Assembly (NCBI GenBank): GCA_016432725.1
Contig: JACJDG010000001.1
Coordinates: 1 to 64,000, forward strand
DNA from: Streptomyces sp. DHE7-1
Lineage (GTDB): Bacteria; Actinomycetota; Actinomycetes; Streptomycetales; Streptomycetaceae
Direction of reading: 5' to 3'
Length of the DNA: 64,000 bases
The translations under genes were made by a program, and so were the position numbers. The notes under the pieces were generated by a model, which was not told the origin of the DNA, did not search any database, and saw nothing but the letters and a program-made list of their open reading frames with translations. Below are positions 38,801 through 48,481 of this stretch, piece by piece; positions within the stretch are counted from its first letter, which is position 1, and each line of letters opens with the position of its first letter.

Positions 38801-40760
38801 GCCGTGCGGGAGGACACGCCCGGCCGCAAGCGACTGATCGCCTACGTCACCCCGGCGCCCGGCTGTCGCCCCGCACCGACCGGTCTCCAGCACCACGCCA
38901 CCCTGCACCTCCCCGCCCCATGGTCCCGGGCGCCGTGGTCGTGCTCGACCGGCTGCCGTTGTCCCCCAACGGAAAGGTCGACCGGTCCCGGCTGCCGGAC
39001 CCCACGCCGGCCCACAGCGACACCCCGGACGAGACCCTGCCCCTCAGGGCGAGGCGCTGCGGCAGATCGTGGCCGACGTCCTGGGCCTGGACCACGTCGG
39101 CGCGCGGGACGACTTCTTCGCCCTCGGCGGCGACAGCATCACCTCCATCCAACTGGTCAGCCGGGCCCGGTCCCAGGGACTGGTGCTCACCCCGCGGGAG
39201 ATCTTCACGCACCGCAGCGTGGCGGCCATGGCCGAGGTGGCGCAGCCGCTGCCAGACGAACGTCCGCCGTCCGGCGACGACGGAACCGGCACGCTTGCGG
39301 CCGTCCCGGTCCTGCGGGAAGCCGAACTCAACGGCGCGGCCGACACCCTGTACCAGTCTGTCCTGCTCCGCTCACCGGCCGGACTCACCTCGGACCGACT
39401 CACCGCCCTGCTGCAGACGCTGACGGACCACCATGCCATGCTCCGCGCGAGGTACACCTCGTCCGCGCCCGGCGAGCACGGACAGATCGTGGTCGCACCC
39501 ACCGGCACCGTCCGCGCCACGGACCGCATCACCCGCGTAGCGGTGCCGGACGGCGACGTGCCGACGGAGGTCCTCACGCACGAGACGGCCGCCGCCCGGT
39601 CCCGGCTGCGCCCGGCGGACGGCGCCGTGCTCCAGGCCGTCTGGTTCGACGCGGGTCCCGAGCGACAGGGCCGGCTCTACCTGGCGCTCCACCATGTGGC
39701 TGTCGACGCGGTGTCCTGGCACGTTCTGCTGATGGACCTGCGCACGCTCTGGGAGGCCGGCGACCGGGCGACGGCCGCGGATCTGCTCCCCGTCGGCACG
39801 TCCTACCATTCCTGGGTCCAGGGGCTGATGGCCATGGCCGACAGCTCCGAGGTGATCGCCGAAATGCCCCACTGGCAGAAGGTCCTCGAACCGCCCTCGG
39901 CCGTCGGCACGGCCGCGGTCCCCGGCCCCGCCTCCGCGGCCACCGGCACGACCGCCACCGTCGTGCTGCCGCGCGAGGAGACGGCGGCTCTCCTGACCAC
40001 CGTTCCGGCGGCGTTCGGCTGCCGCCCCGACGACGTGATGCTCACCGCCTTGGCGGCCGCCGTCACCGCAACGCGGGGAGCCGATCCCGGGGCCGGTACG
40101 GACGTCGTCGTGGACGTCGAGGGACACGGCCGGCACGAGACCGCGCCGGGTCAGGACCTGTCGCGCACCGTCGGCTGGTTCACCAGTGTCCACCCCGTAC
40201 GGCTGGACGCCGGGCGGGTCGGGCAGGACAAGTACTGGGAGTCGCCCTCGGCCGCGGCCCGTGCCCTGAAGGCCGTCAAGGAACAGATCCGTGCCACCCC
40301 CGGGCACGGCCTGGGGCACGGGCTGCTGCGGCACGTCAACACACGGACCGCACCCCTGCTCGCCGCACTCCCCGCCGCCCCGATCCGCTTCAACTACCTC
40401 GGACGCGTGCCCGGCGGGGACTTCGGGGACGCCCAGGACTGGACCGAGGCGCCGGAATCGGCGCACACCGAGGCGCCCACGGGACCGCCGCCCGGCGACC
40501 ACGGACCGCTGGAGGTCAACGCCCTGGTCCGCGGCGGTGGCAAGGGCGCGCGCCTGGAAGCCGAGTGGTCGGACGGACACGGCACGCTCGCGCCGCACGA
40601 GGTCCGCCTGCTGGCTGGGCGCTGGATCGCCGCCCTCGCCGAACTCGTCGCCCTCCTGCCGGCCGACGCAGGCAGCGGTCTGACCCCGTCCGACGTTCCA
40701 CTGTCCGGGCTCACCCAGGACGAGATCGAACTCATCGAAAGCGGATGGGACGCGGAGTAG
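35802..40760 (+). CDS. NRPS2: T-C-A(Hpg)-T-E
   Basis: GTG 35802 has GGGAG six bases upstream. Three missing bases (near 37150, 38885 and 39050) give 1653 residues when restored; the first is plainly a GGG to GG loss. Order: carrier with LGGHSL (about 57), condensation with HHIACDG (about 240), adenylation with YTSGSTGEPKG (about 725), carrier with LGGDSI (about 1110), and epimerisation with HHVAVDAVSW (about 1297), EGHGRH and FNYLGR. The adenylation pocket reads D-A-Y-H-L-G-L-L-C-K, the published 4-hydroxyphenylglycine code. The E domain should yield D-Hpg. The first carrier has no A domain in cis. Two TTA codons are present. Confidence 0.9.
35874..37537 (+). promoter_or_regulatory. Two TTA codons in NRPS2 (bldA dependence)
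   Basis: TTA occurs in frame at 35874-35876 (residue 25, in STELEYF) and at 37535-37537 (in LWQLFHD). TTA is very rare in Streptomyces and is read only by the bldA tRNA, which matures late, so NRPS2 translation should be developmentally delayed. Confidence 0.75.
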
Positions 40761-40812
40761 ACACCGGTTGCGACACCGGACCGTACCCAACCGCACCGAC
40801 CCCGGAGAACCG

Positions 40813-43800
40813 ATGCCCGCACCGGAAATCGAGGACGTCCTGCCTCTGGCCCCGCTCCAGGAGGGGCTGCTGTTCGAGACCCTGTACGACGGCCAGACGC
40901 CGGACCCCTACCAGTCCCAGTTCGTCGTCGAACTGGAAGGTCCCGTCCACGCCGAGCGACTGCGTGACGCCCTCCGGTTCCTCGTCGACCGTCACGCCAA
41001 CCTGCGCGTCGGCTTCCGCTACCAGGGCGTGAGCCGTCCGGTGCAAGTGGTGCACCGCCATGTGGAGCTGCCCTGGAAACACAGCGATCTGAGCAGTCTC
41101 GAGCCCGCACTCCGCGAGACCGAGCGAGGCCGCGTACTGCGGGCCGAGCAGGACGAGCGGTTCAACCCCGCGCGGCCGCCACTGTTCCGCGCCCACCTGG
41201 TGACGCTCGGCCGGGAACGGCACGACCTCGTCCTGACCTTCCATCACATCCTGCTGGACGGCTGGTCCATCCCCGTCCTGCTCGACGAGGCCCTCACCGC
41301 CTACACCGACGGCGGGGCGTCCCTGCCCGCTCCCGTCCCTACCGCCGCTTCCTCGAATGGCTAAGCGCGCAGGACCGCGACGCCGGCGCGAAGGAATGGG
41401 AAGCGGCACTCCGCGGTGCCGAACCCACCTGCCTCGTGCGCGGCCGCTCGGGCCAGGCCACGAGCATGCCGCGGCAGGTGCGCGGCGTCGTGCCGGCCGA
41501 CCTCTCGGCCGCGCTCACCGCGCGGGCCCGCGCTCTGGGGGTCACGCTCAACACCCTCTTCCAGGGGCGTGGGCGCTGGTGCTGAGCCGACTGACCGGCC
41601 GGGACGACATCGTCTTCGGTGTCACCGTCTCCGGCCGCCCGCCGGAGATCCCCGGCGTGGAACGCATGGTCGGGCTGCTCATCAACACCGTCCCGGTCCG
41701 GGTCGACATGCGCGGCGAGGCCACCGTCGCCGAAGTCCTGCGCGGCCTCCAGGAGGAGCAGTCGCGGCTCGCCGCCCACCAGCACCTGGGGCTGACCGAC
41801 ATCGCGCGGATCGCCGGCGACCGCGACCTCTTCGACACGCTCTTCGTGTTCCAGAACACCCCGGCCACCGCCACGACCGCGGACGGCGGCCCCGGCCCGG
41901 CCCTGCGGGTCGGAGCCGTCACCGGGCACAGTGCCACGCACTTCCCCCTGCTGCTGGCCGTCGCTCCCGGCGAGGCGATGACGATGCGTCTGGACCACCG
42001 CTCCGACCTGGTCGGTGCCGACACCGCCCACCGTGCCGTCGCCATGCTGCTGGGTGCGCTCGCGGACATCGCCCATCACCCGGACCGGGTCATGAACTCC
42101 CTCGACGTCTTCGACCCCGACGAGCGGCAACGCCAGCTCACCGAGTGGACCGGAGCGCACACCGACGTCCCGGCCCGCCCGCTGCCCGCCCTCTTCGAGG
42201 AGCAGGTGCGCCGCTCACCCGACGCGTTCGCCGTCGGTGACGCGACGGCGCGCTGGACCTACGCCCAGCTCGACGCGCGGGCCAACCGCATCGCCCGAGT
42301 CCTGCTGGCCCACGGGGCAGGTCCCGGACGGCTGGTGATCGTCGCGCTGCCGAAGTCCCCGGAGACCGTCGCCACACTGCTGGCCGTCCTCAAGACCGGC
42401 GCGTCCTACCTCCCGCTCGATCCGGCCGAACTCGTCGCCCGGACCACGCACATCGCCGAACGGGCCGCCCCCGACCTGGTCGTCGCCACCACGGGTACGC
42501 ACAGCGCCGTCGGTGTCCCCGGTGTGCGCCGCTGCCTCGTCGACGATCCGGACACCCGAGCGGCCGTCGCCGCCGCCGACTCCCATGACGTCACCGACAC
42601 CGAACGCGGCCGGGCGATCCTGCCGCAGGATGCCGCCTACGTCATCGGCACCTCGGGCTCCACCGGCGCCCCCAAGTGCGTCGTCGTGGAGCATTCCGCG
42701 CTCACGGACTACCTCGCCTGGGCCGGGGACGCCTACCCGGAGGTGACCGGGAGGGTACTGGTTCCCACCGCGCTCTCCTTCGACCTCACCGTCACCGGGC
42801 TCTATCCCGCTCTGGTCAACGGCGGGGAGATCTGGCTGACAGACCTGCGGGACGCCGTCGTGGACCCACGGCACGCGCCGCCGGAGCGACCCGCGCTGCT
42901 CAAACTCACCCCCAGCCATCTGCCCCTGCTGCTGGAAGCGCCCGACACCTGCGTGCCGACCGGGCGTCTCCTGGTCGGTGGTGAGGCACTGACCGGGGCC
43001 GCCCTCGCCGCCTTTCGCGAGCGGTACCCGGATGTGACCGTGATCAACACCTACGGCCCTTCCGAAGCGACCGTCAACTGCTCTCAGTTCGTCATCGAGC
43101 CCGGGACCGACCTCCCGGACGGCCCGGTCCCGATCGGCCGCCCGATGCACAACACGAGGCTCTACGTACTGGACTCCAGGCTGCGCCCGGTGCCGGTCGG
43201 TGCGCCGGGCGAGCTCTACATCGCCGGGGCCGGGCTGGCCCGCGGATACCGGCACGACCCCGCTGCCACCGACAGCCGTTTCGTGCCCGACCCGTTCGGC
43301 CCGCCCGGCAGCCGGATGTACCGGTCGGGTGATCTCGCACAATGGCGGGCGGACGGCAACCTGGAATTCCTCGGCCGCCGGGACCACCAGGTCAAGGTCC
43401 GCGGCCACCGCGTCGAACTCGGTGAGATCGAGGCGGTACTGGTGGCCCACCCGGAGGTGGACGCCGCGGCCGTGGTGCTCACCGGGAGCGGCGACGGACA
43501 AGGGCTGATCGCGTACGTCGCCGGCGCCGGCGCCGGCGGGGCAAACGGCCCCCGCGCCGACGAGCTGCGCCGGCATCTGATGTCGTCACTGCCCTCGTAC
43601 ATGCGACCCGACCTCTGCGTCACCCTGCCGGCGCTGCCGCTGACCAGGCACGGCAAGGTCGACCGCGCCGCGCTGCCCGACCCGGCGGACTCGGCCCCGG
43701 CCCAAGCCCGGCGCCGTCCGCGTACCCCGCGAGAGGAGACGCTCTGCGCCCTCTTCGCCGAGGTCCTGCAGTGCCCGGTGGACATCGACGACGACTTCTT

Positions 43801-44668
43801 CGAGCGGGGCGGGCACTCCCTGTCGGCCCTTCGCCTCGTCGGACGCATTCGGGCGACCCTCGGGGTGAAGCTCGCCGTGCGCAGCCTGTTCGAGCATCAC
43901 ACCGTCGCCGGGCTGGCCGCGCACATCGCCCAGGGCGCCCCGGAGGGGAACGCCCTGGCGCCGGTGCTGGCCCTGCGACAGGGCGGGTCGCGCCCGCCGC
44001 TGTTCTGCTTGCCGGCGGCAACCGGTCTGAGCTGGTGCTACGCCGGGCTGTTGCGTCACATCGGCCCCGACCGGCCGGTGTACGGCCTGCAGTCACGCCG
44101 TTTCACCGCTGCGGACCACGAACTGCGGGACGTGGGCGAGCTGGCCGACGCGTATCTCGCCGACATCCGGTCCCTCCAGCCGCAGGGGCCCTACCAACTG
44201 CTGGGCTGGTCCTTCGGCGGGGTCGTCGCCCAGGCCGTCGCGACCCGGCTGCGCGCGGCCGGCGAGACGGTGCATCTGCTCGCCCTGCTCGACTCCTACG
44301 CCGCCCGTCTGTCGGTGGACGCGTCGGAGACGGACCGCTGGGAGAGGGCCCGGCAGCTCACCGGCGTCATGCTGGGCGGCGAGGGCGCACAGCCCGGCTT
44401 CGACGCGGACACCGTGGAGCCGGCCGTCCGGTCGGTCGTCGAGGCCGAGACCCTCGCCGACGTCCATGTGCCGGACAGGTTCGACGGCCCAGTCGTCTTC
44501 TTCAGTGCGGCGCACAGCGATCCACGGCTGCCGCCGGCCCGGGAGACCTGGGTCCCCTATCTCACCGGTCCGGTGCACCACGTTCCCCTGGAAGCGCGCC
44601 ACCTGGAGATGACGAGCCCCGAGGCACTCGCCCGCGTGGGCGGCGAGATCAAGGACCGGCTCCTGTGA
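40813..44668 (+). CDS. NRPS3: C-A-T-TE, terminal module
   Basis: ATG 40813 follows NRPS2 by 52 bp and has GGAG five bases upstream. Two lost bases, in CCCC near 41330 and GGGGG near 41567, split the condensation domain (HHILLDGWS, about 144); restored length is 1285 residues. The adenylation domain (about 470-960) has an unusual core TSGSTGAPKC. I read its pocket as D-L-T-K-L-G-T-V-N-K: the DLTK start recalls Asp/Asn codes but the end does not, so the substrate is open. The carrier has GGHSL. The type I thioesterase has GWSFGG (Ser about 1131), Asp in LLDSYA and His in ARHLEM. It releases the product by hydrolysis or cyclisation. Confidence 0.88.
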
Positions 44669-44765
44669 CCGCGGGGGTGGCCCGCGGGCACGCGCCCGCC
44701 GCGCACACCCGGTCCCCGGCGGTCACTGAAAGGGAAAACTTCGCAATCATGGGTGGGACACAACG

Positions 44766-46004
44766 ATGAACGAGTCCGTGGACGTACAGGCACCTCCGTC
44801 GGGCACCGTGCCCCTGCGCAGGAACTGGCGGTTCCAGGTGTTCTGGTCGGGGGCCGTCGCCTCCCTGTTGGGCCTGAGAATCGCGGGGCTCGCGTATCCA
44901 CTGCTCATCCTGGCCCTCACCGGGTCGCCGGCCACCGCCGGGGCGTTCGGGGCGCTGCAGACTGGCACCATGCTCCTGCTGGCCATTCCGGGCGGGGCCG
45001 TCGCCGACCGGGCGAACCGCAGGACGGTCCTGGCGGGCGCGCTGGCCCTCCAGGCGGCCGCCGTCGCCAGTGTGTCGATCGCGATGGCGTTGCACGTCCT
45101 CACCGTCGCCCAGCTCATGGGCACCGCCGTGCTCCTGGGCGCCGGCACCGCGTTCGGCGGCCCGGTCCGCATGCTGGCCCTGCGGTCCCTGGTCCCGCCC
45201 GAGCAACTGAGCCAGGCACTGGTGCAGGAGGAGGTGCGCACCAGCGGCGGCAACCTCGTCGGTGCGCCGCTCGGCGGCGTCCTGTACGCGCTCGGCAGAG
45301 CCCTGCCCTTCGTCGCCTCAGCCGTCGGCTGTGTGCTCGCGGTGATAAGCATCTTCGTCGTCAGGTTCGACGGCCGGGTCCAACGGCCCGCGGGCCAGGC
45401 GAGAGGCAGCTTCCTGCAGGGTGTCCGCATCCTGTGGGCCGGCCGCCTGCTGCGGACGGTCCTGTTCCTGGTGGGCACCCTCGGGGTCGTCAACGCCGCG
45501 CTGACGCTGGTGGTGATCGTCCAGCTTCAGCACGACGGGGCGTCGTCGGGGACGGTCGGCCTGGTCCTGGCGGGGGAGGCTCTCGGCGGTGTGCTGGGCG
45601 CCCTGCTGACCAAGCGCCTGCACGCGGCGCTGGCCCCCGGCCACCTCCTGCTCGCCGTCGGATGGTGCGTGGCGCCGCTCCTGCTGCTGATGGCCGTCCC
45701 CTGGGGCACCGGCTGGCTGCTGGTAGTCCTCTCGCTGATCGCTCTCGGCCAGCCCAGCCTTACGGTGATGCTGGACATCCTGGTCTTCCGCCAGGTCGAC
45801 GACGCGGTCCGCGGCCGGGTGATCGCCACCACCATCGCCACCATCGGGGTCGGCACGCCCGTCGGCAGCGCGCTGGGCGGACTGCTGCTGCAGTTCGAGT
45901 CACCGGCGGTGGCACTGGCCACCCTCGCGGTCGTCCTCTGTGTGCCGCTGGTGACAGCCAGCTTCAACAGGGAGCTGCGGGCCGCCCGGTGGCCGGCCGA
46001 CTGA
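44766..46004 (+). CDS. MFS exporter
   Basis: A 412-residue major facilitator superfamily protein with about 12 hydrophobic helices and no frame change. The loop between helices 2 and 3 reads GGAVADRANRRTVLAG, the MFS signature of drug-proton antiporters, and its counterpart in the second half is LTKRLHAALAPG. It starts 98 bp after NRPS3 in the same direction and is likely co-transcribed, so it is the best candidate for export of, and self-protection against, the peptide. Its stop faces the stand-alone A-domain gene 60 bp away. Confidence 0.85.
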   Translation: MNESVDVQAPPSGTVPLRRNWRFQVFWSGAVASLLGLRIAGLAYPLLILALTGSPATAGAFGALQTGTMLLLAIPGGAVADRANRRTVLAGALALQAAAVASVSIAMALHVLTVAQLMGTAVLLGAGTAFGGPVRMLALRSLVPPEQLSQALVQEEVRTSGGNLVGAPLGGVLYALGRALPFVASAVGCVLAVISIFVVRFDGRVQRPAGQARGSFLQGVRILWAGRLLRTVLFLVGTLGVVNAALTLVVIVQLQHDGASSGTVGLVLAGEALGGVLGALLTKRLHAALAPGHLLLAVGWCVAPLLLLMAVPWGTGWLLVVLSLIALGQPSLTVMLDILVFRQVDDAVRGRVIATTIATIGVGTPVGSALGGLLLQFESPAVALATLAVVLCVPLVTASFNRELRAARWPAD

Positions 46005-46063
46005 CCGTGGGGAACCACCGTCGCCGAGCGCGGGTGCTGGCACACCAGGACCCGCCAAGGTCG

Positions 46064-47587
46064 TTACACACGTCGAACGGAGTCCTTGTGACGCGTCATC
46101 GCGACCTCGCGCAGCGCGGATCGGTCGACCTTGCCGCTCAGGGTGCGGGGCAGGGCCGGCAGCTCGACGAACCGCGCGGGCACCATGTGCCGGGGCAGGA
46201 ACGCGGACAACGACGACCGCAGGGCGGCCACGAGGGAGCCGCCCCCGCTTTCGGACGGTACGTAGAAGGCGGTGATGACCGGATCGCCCCGGCGGCTGCT
46301 CGCCATGACGGCTGCCGCGTCACGGACGCCGGCCGCCGCGTGCAGCCGCGCCTCTATCTCACCCAGTTCGATCCGCATCCCGCGCAGTTTCACCTGGCCG
46401 TCGTCCCGGCCCCGGAACCACAGCGTTCCGTCGGCGTCCCGCACGGCGAGATCCCCCGTGGCGTACCAGACACACCCGTCGGCGCCGCGGGCGAACCGGG
46501 CGGACGTCTGCTCCGCCGCCCCCAGATAGCCCTGGGCGATGGCGCCGGCCAGGTGGATCTCCCCCTCCTCGCCGTCGGCCACGGGGGCTCCGTCACGGAA
46601 CAGGGCGACGCTGAGGTGTGCCAGGGGGGTGCCGATCGGGGTGCCGTCGAAGGATCCGGCACGGGCCAGCTTCGGTGTCAGGCGCCGGCTCGTGGCGTAC
46701 ACGACCCCCTCGGTCGGTCCGTAGAGGTTGTACACGTCGGCGCCCGGGGCAAGGCCGTCCTCCATCCACCGCGCCACCACGGCCAGTTCGACGGGTTCGC
46801 CGGCCAGCAGGATGTGCCGCAACCGGGGGAAGGTCAGCGCCTCGTCGTGGGCCGCGCCGGCCAGATGCCGGAAGACCGTCGGTACCTGGCTGAGCACCGT
46901 GGCGTCCTCGTGGCGCAGCAGCCGGGCGAACGCGGCGGGATCCAGCAGCGCCTCCTCCGGGACCACGAGCAGGCACGCCCCGGTCACCAGTGGTGCCCAT
47001 GTCTCGGCAACGGCGACGTCGAAGCACGGGGAGGTGAACTGCGCCCAGACGTCCGACTCGTCGAAGGGGATGTGCGCGGTGAAGCCCGCCAGGAACGCCC
47101 CGACGGCGTCGTGGGTCACCACCACTCCCTTGGGCCGTCCGGTCGAACCGGAGGTGTAGATCACGTAGGCCGTGTCCCGCGGTACCGCCGGACGCTGGCC
47201 GCCGGAGGGGCGGAGCCGTTGGAAGCCCAGGCCCGCAACCACCGAACCCGGTTCGACGACGATGTCCGCTCCCGCGTCCTCGGCGATGTACGCCTGGCGT
47301 TCCTCAGGGTAGGACGGGTCGATCGGCACGTAGCCGGCGCCGCACTGCCAGATGCCGAGCATCGCGGCGTACGCCTGCCAGCACCGCGGCAGCCGGAGGC
47401 CGACCAGGCTGCCCGGGGTGACCCCCTCGGCCCGCAACACGTCCCGCACCTGCCCGGCCGCGGCGATCAGTTGCGCGTAGCTCACCGCCCGCCCGCGGTC
47501 CCGTACCGCCGTGGCATCCGGACGGCGGGCCGCCGTCCGCTCCACCCATGTGTCAACCCGTACGTCCACCACGCCACTTCCTGTCAT
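46064..47587 (-). CDS. Stand-alone adenylation domain
   Basis: A complete 507-residue A domain with no carrier or other domain attached. It has YTSGSTGRPKG (about 170), YGPTEG, YATGDLAV, a RGRDDGQVKLRGMRIE hinge and the catalytic lysine in LSGKVDRSALRE. The pocket reads D-V-A-S-L-A-L-V-Y-K, for which I know no exact match; it looks aromatic or hydrophobic. ATG 47587 has GGAGG nine bases upstream. It is divergent from the SARP gene with 84 bp between them. Since NRPS2 opens with a carrier lacking an A domain, loading that carrier in trans is the obvious job. Confidence 0.85.
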   Translation of the reverse strand: MTGSGVVDVRVDTWVERTAARRPDATAVRDRGRAVSYAQLIAAAGQVRDVLRAEGVTPGSLVGLRLPRCWQAYAAMLGIWQCGAGYVPIDPSYPEERQAYIAEDAGADIVVEPGSVVAGLGFQRLRPSGGQRPAVPRDTAYVIYTSGSTGRPKGVVVTHDAVGAFLAGFTAHIPFDESDVWAQFTSPCFDVAVAETWAPLVTGACLLVVPEEALLDPAAFARLLRHEDATVLSQVPTVFRHLAGAAHDEALTFPRLRHILLAGEPVELAVVARWMEDGLAPGADVYNLYGPTEGVVYATSRRLTPKLARAGSFDGTPIGTPLAHLSVALFRDGAPVADGEEGEIHLAGAIAQGYLGAAEQTSARFARGADGCVWYATGDLAVRDADGTLWFRGRDDGQVKLRGMRIELGEIEARLHAAAGVRDAAAVMASSRRGDPVITAFYVPSESGGGSLVAALRSSLSAFLPRHMVPARFVELPALPRTLSGKVDRSALREVAMTRHKDSVRRV

Positions 47588-47671
47588 ACCTGCACGCCTC
47601 CCCCGATCGTTCCGCCGGACCGGGCCCGACCCGTGCCGGACGGAAGCAGCCCTGAGTCAAGCGAGGTCCTG

Positions 47672-48481
47672 ATGAGTTTTCTGATCCTCGGCACCTTCGA
47701 GGCCCGCCACGGCGACCGTGTGATTCCGGTGACCGCGCCGAAACAGCAGGCGGTGCTGGCCACCCTGCTGCTCGACGCCGGGAACGTCGTTCCCCTCGAC
47801 CGGATCGTGGACCACATATGGGACGGCAGCCCGCCCACGTCATGGCAGACCACCCTCCAGGCGTACGTCTACCGGCTCCGCAACCTCCTCGCCCCCATGA
47901 GCGGGGTCGGTCTGCACACCCGGGCGCCCGGCTACGTCTTGGAGAGCGACGAGGAGGAGATCGACCTCGTCGTCTTCCGCGAACACGTCGCCGCGGCCCG
48001 GGCTCTTGTGCGCCGGGACGATCCGCGTGCCGCCGCGGACAGGCTGCGGCGGGCGCTGGCGATGTGGCGGGGCAACGCCCTGGCGGGTATCCCGGGACAG
48101 TGGTTCCAGCACGAGGCCCGTTTCATGGAGTCCGAGAGGGTCACGGCCCACGAGGAGCTGCTCGGCATCGAACTGGCCCTCGGCAACGACCAGCAGGTGC
48201 TGCCGGAACTGGCGAAGCTCGCCGACGCGCATCCGTTCCGCGAGAGCCTCGCGGCTGAGCTGCTCGTCGCCCTGTACCGGGTCGGCAGACAGGCGGAGGC
48301 GCTCCAGACCTACTCCGCGGTCCGGCGTCGACTGCGGGACGAACTCGGCGTCGAGCCCGGCAGGGATTTGCGGGCCGTACACGACGCGATCCTGCGGCAG
48401 GTGCCGCCCCGCCAGGTGATCTCGCCCCGATGGCTCCACCCGGCGCAAGAGCTGGTCCCGTTCAGTCATGACGGCCGGTGA
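47672..48481 (+). CDS. SARP-family pathway-specific activator
   Basis: SARPs activate streptomycete biosynthetic clusters by binding heptameric direct repeats near -35. The 269-residue protein has an OmpR-type winged helix (ILGTFEARHGDRVIPVTAPK through TRAPGYVLE, residues 1-95) and a BTAD domain (about 100-250, with ALAMWRGNALAGIPG and LYRVGRQAEALQTYSAVRR and the ending LRDELGVEPGRDLRAVHDAI). ATG 47672 has GAGG five bases upstream. It is a short SARP with no ATPase or TPR extension. Its 3' end overlaps the convergent hmo-hpgT gene by 20 bp. It has no TTA codon. Confidence 0.9.
   Translation: MSFLILGTFEARHGDRVIPVTAPKQQAVLATLLLDAGNVVPLDRIVDHIWDGSPPTSWQTTLQAYVYRLRNLLAPMSGVGLHTRAPGYVLESDEEEIDLVVFREHVAAARALVRRDDPRAAADRLRRALAMWRGNALAGIPGQWFQHEARFMESERVTAHEELLGIELALGNDQQVLPELAKLADAHPFRESLAAELLVALYRVGRQAEALQTYSAVRRRLRDELGVEPGRDLRAVHDAILRQVPPRQVISPRWLHPAQELVPFSHDGR

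Noticed and set aside
44753..48481. A continuous 1242-codon plus-strand frame
   Set aside because: It runs out of frame through the MFS gene and antisense to the A-domain gene; only its last 269 codons are real (the SARP). The rest lacks any domain and is a by-product of high GC.
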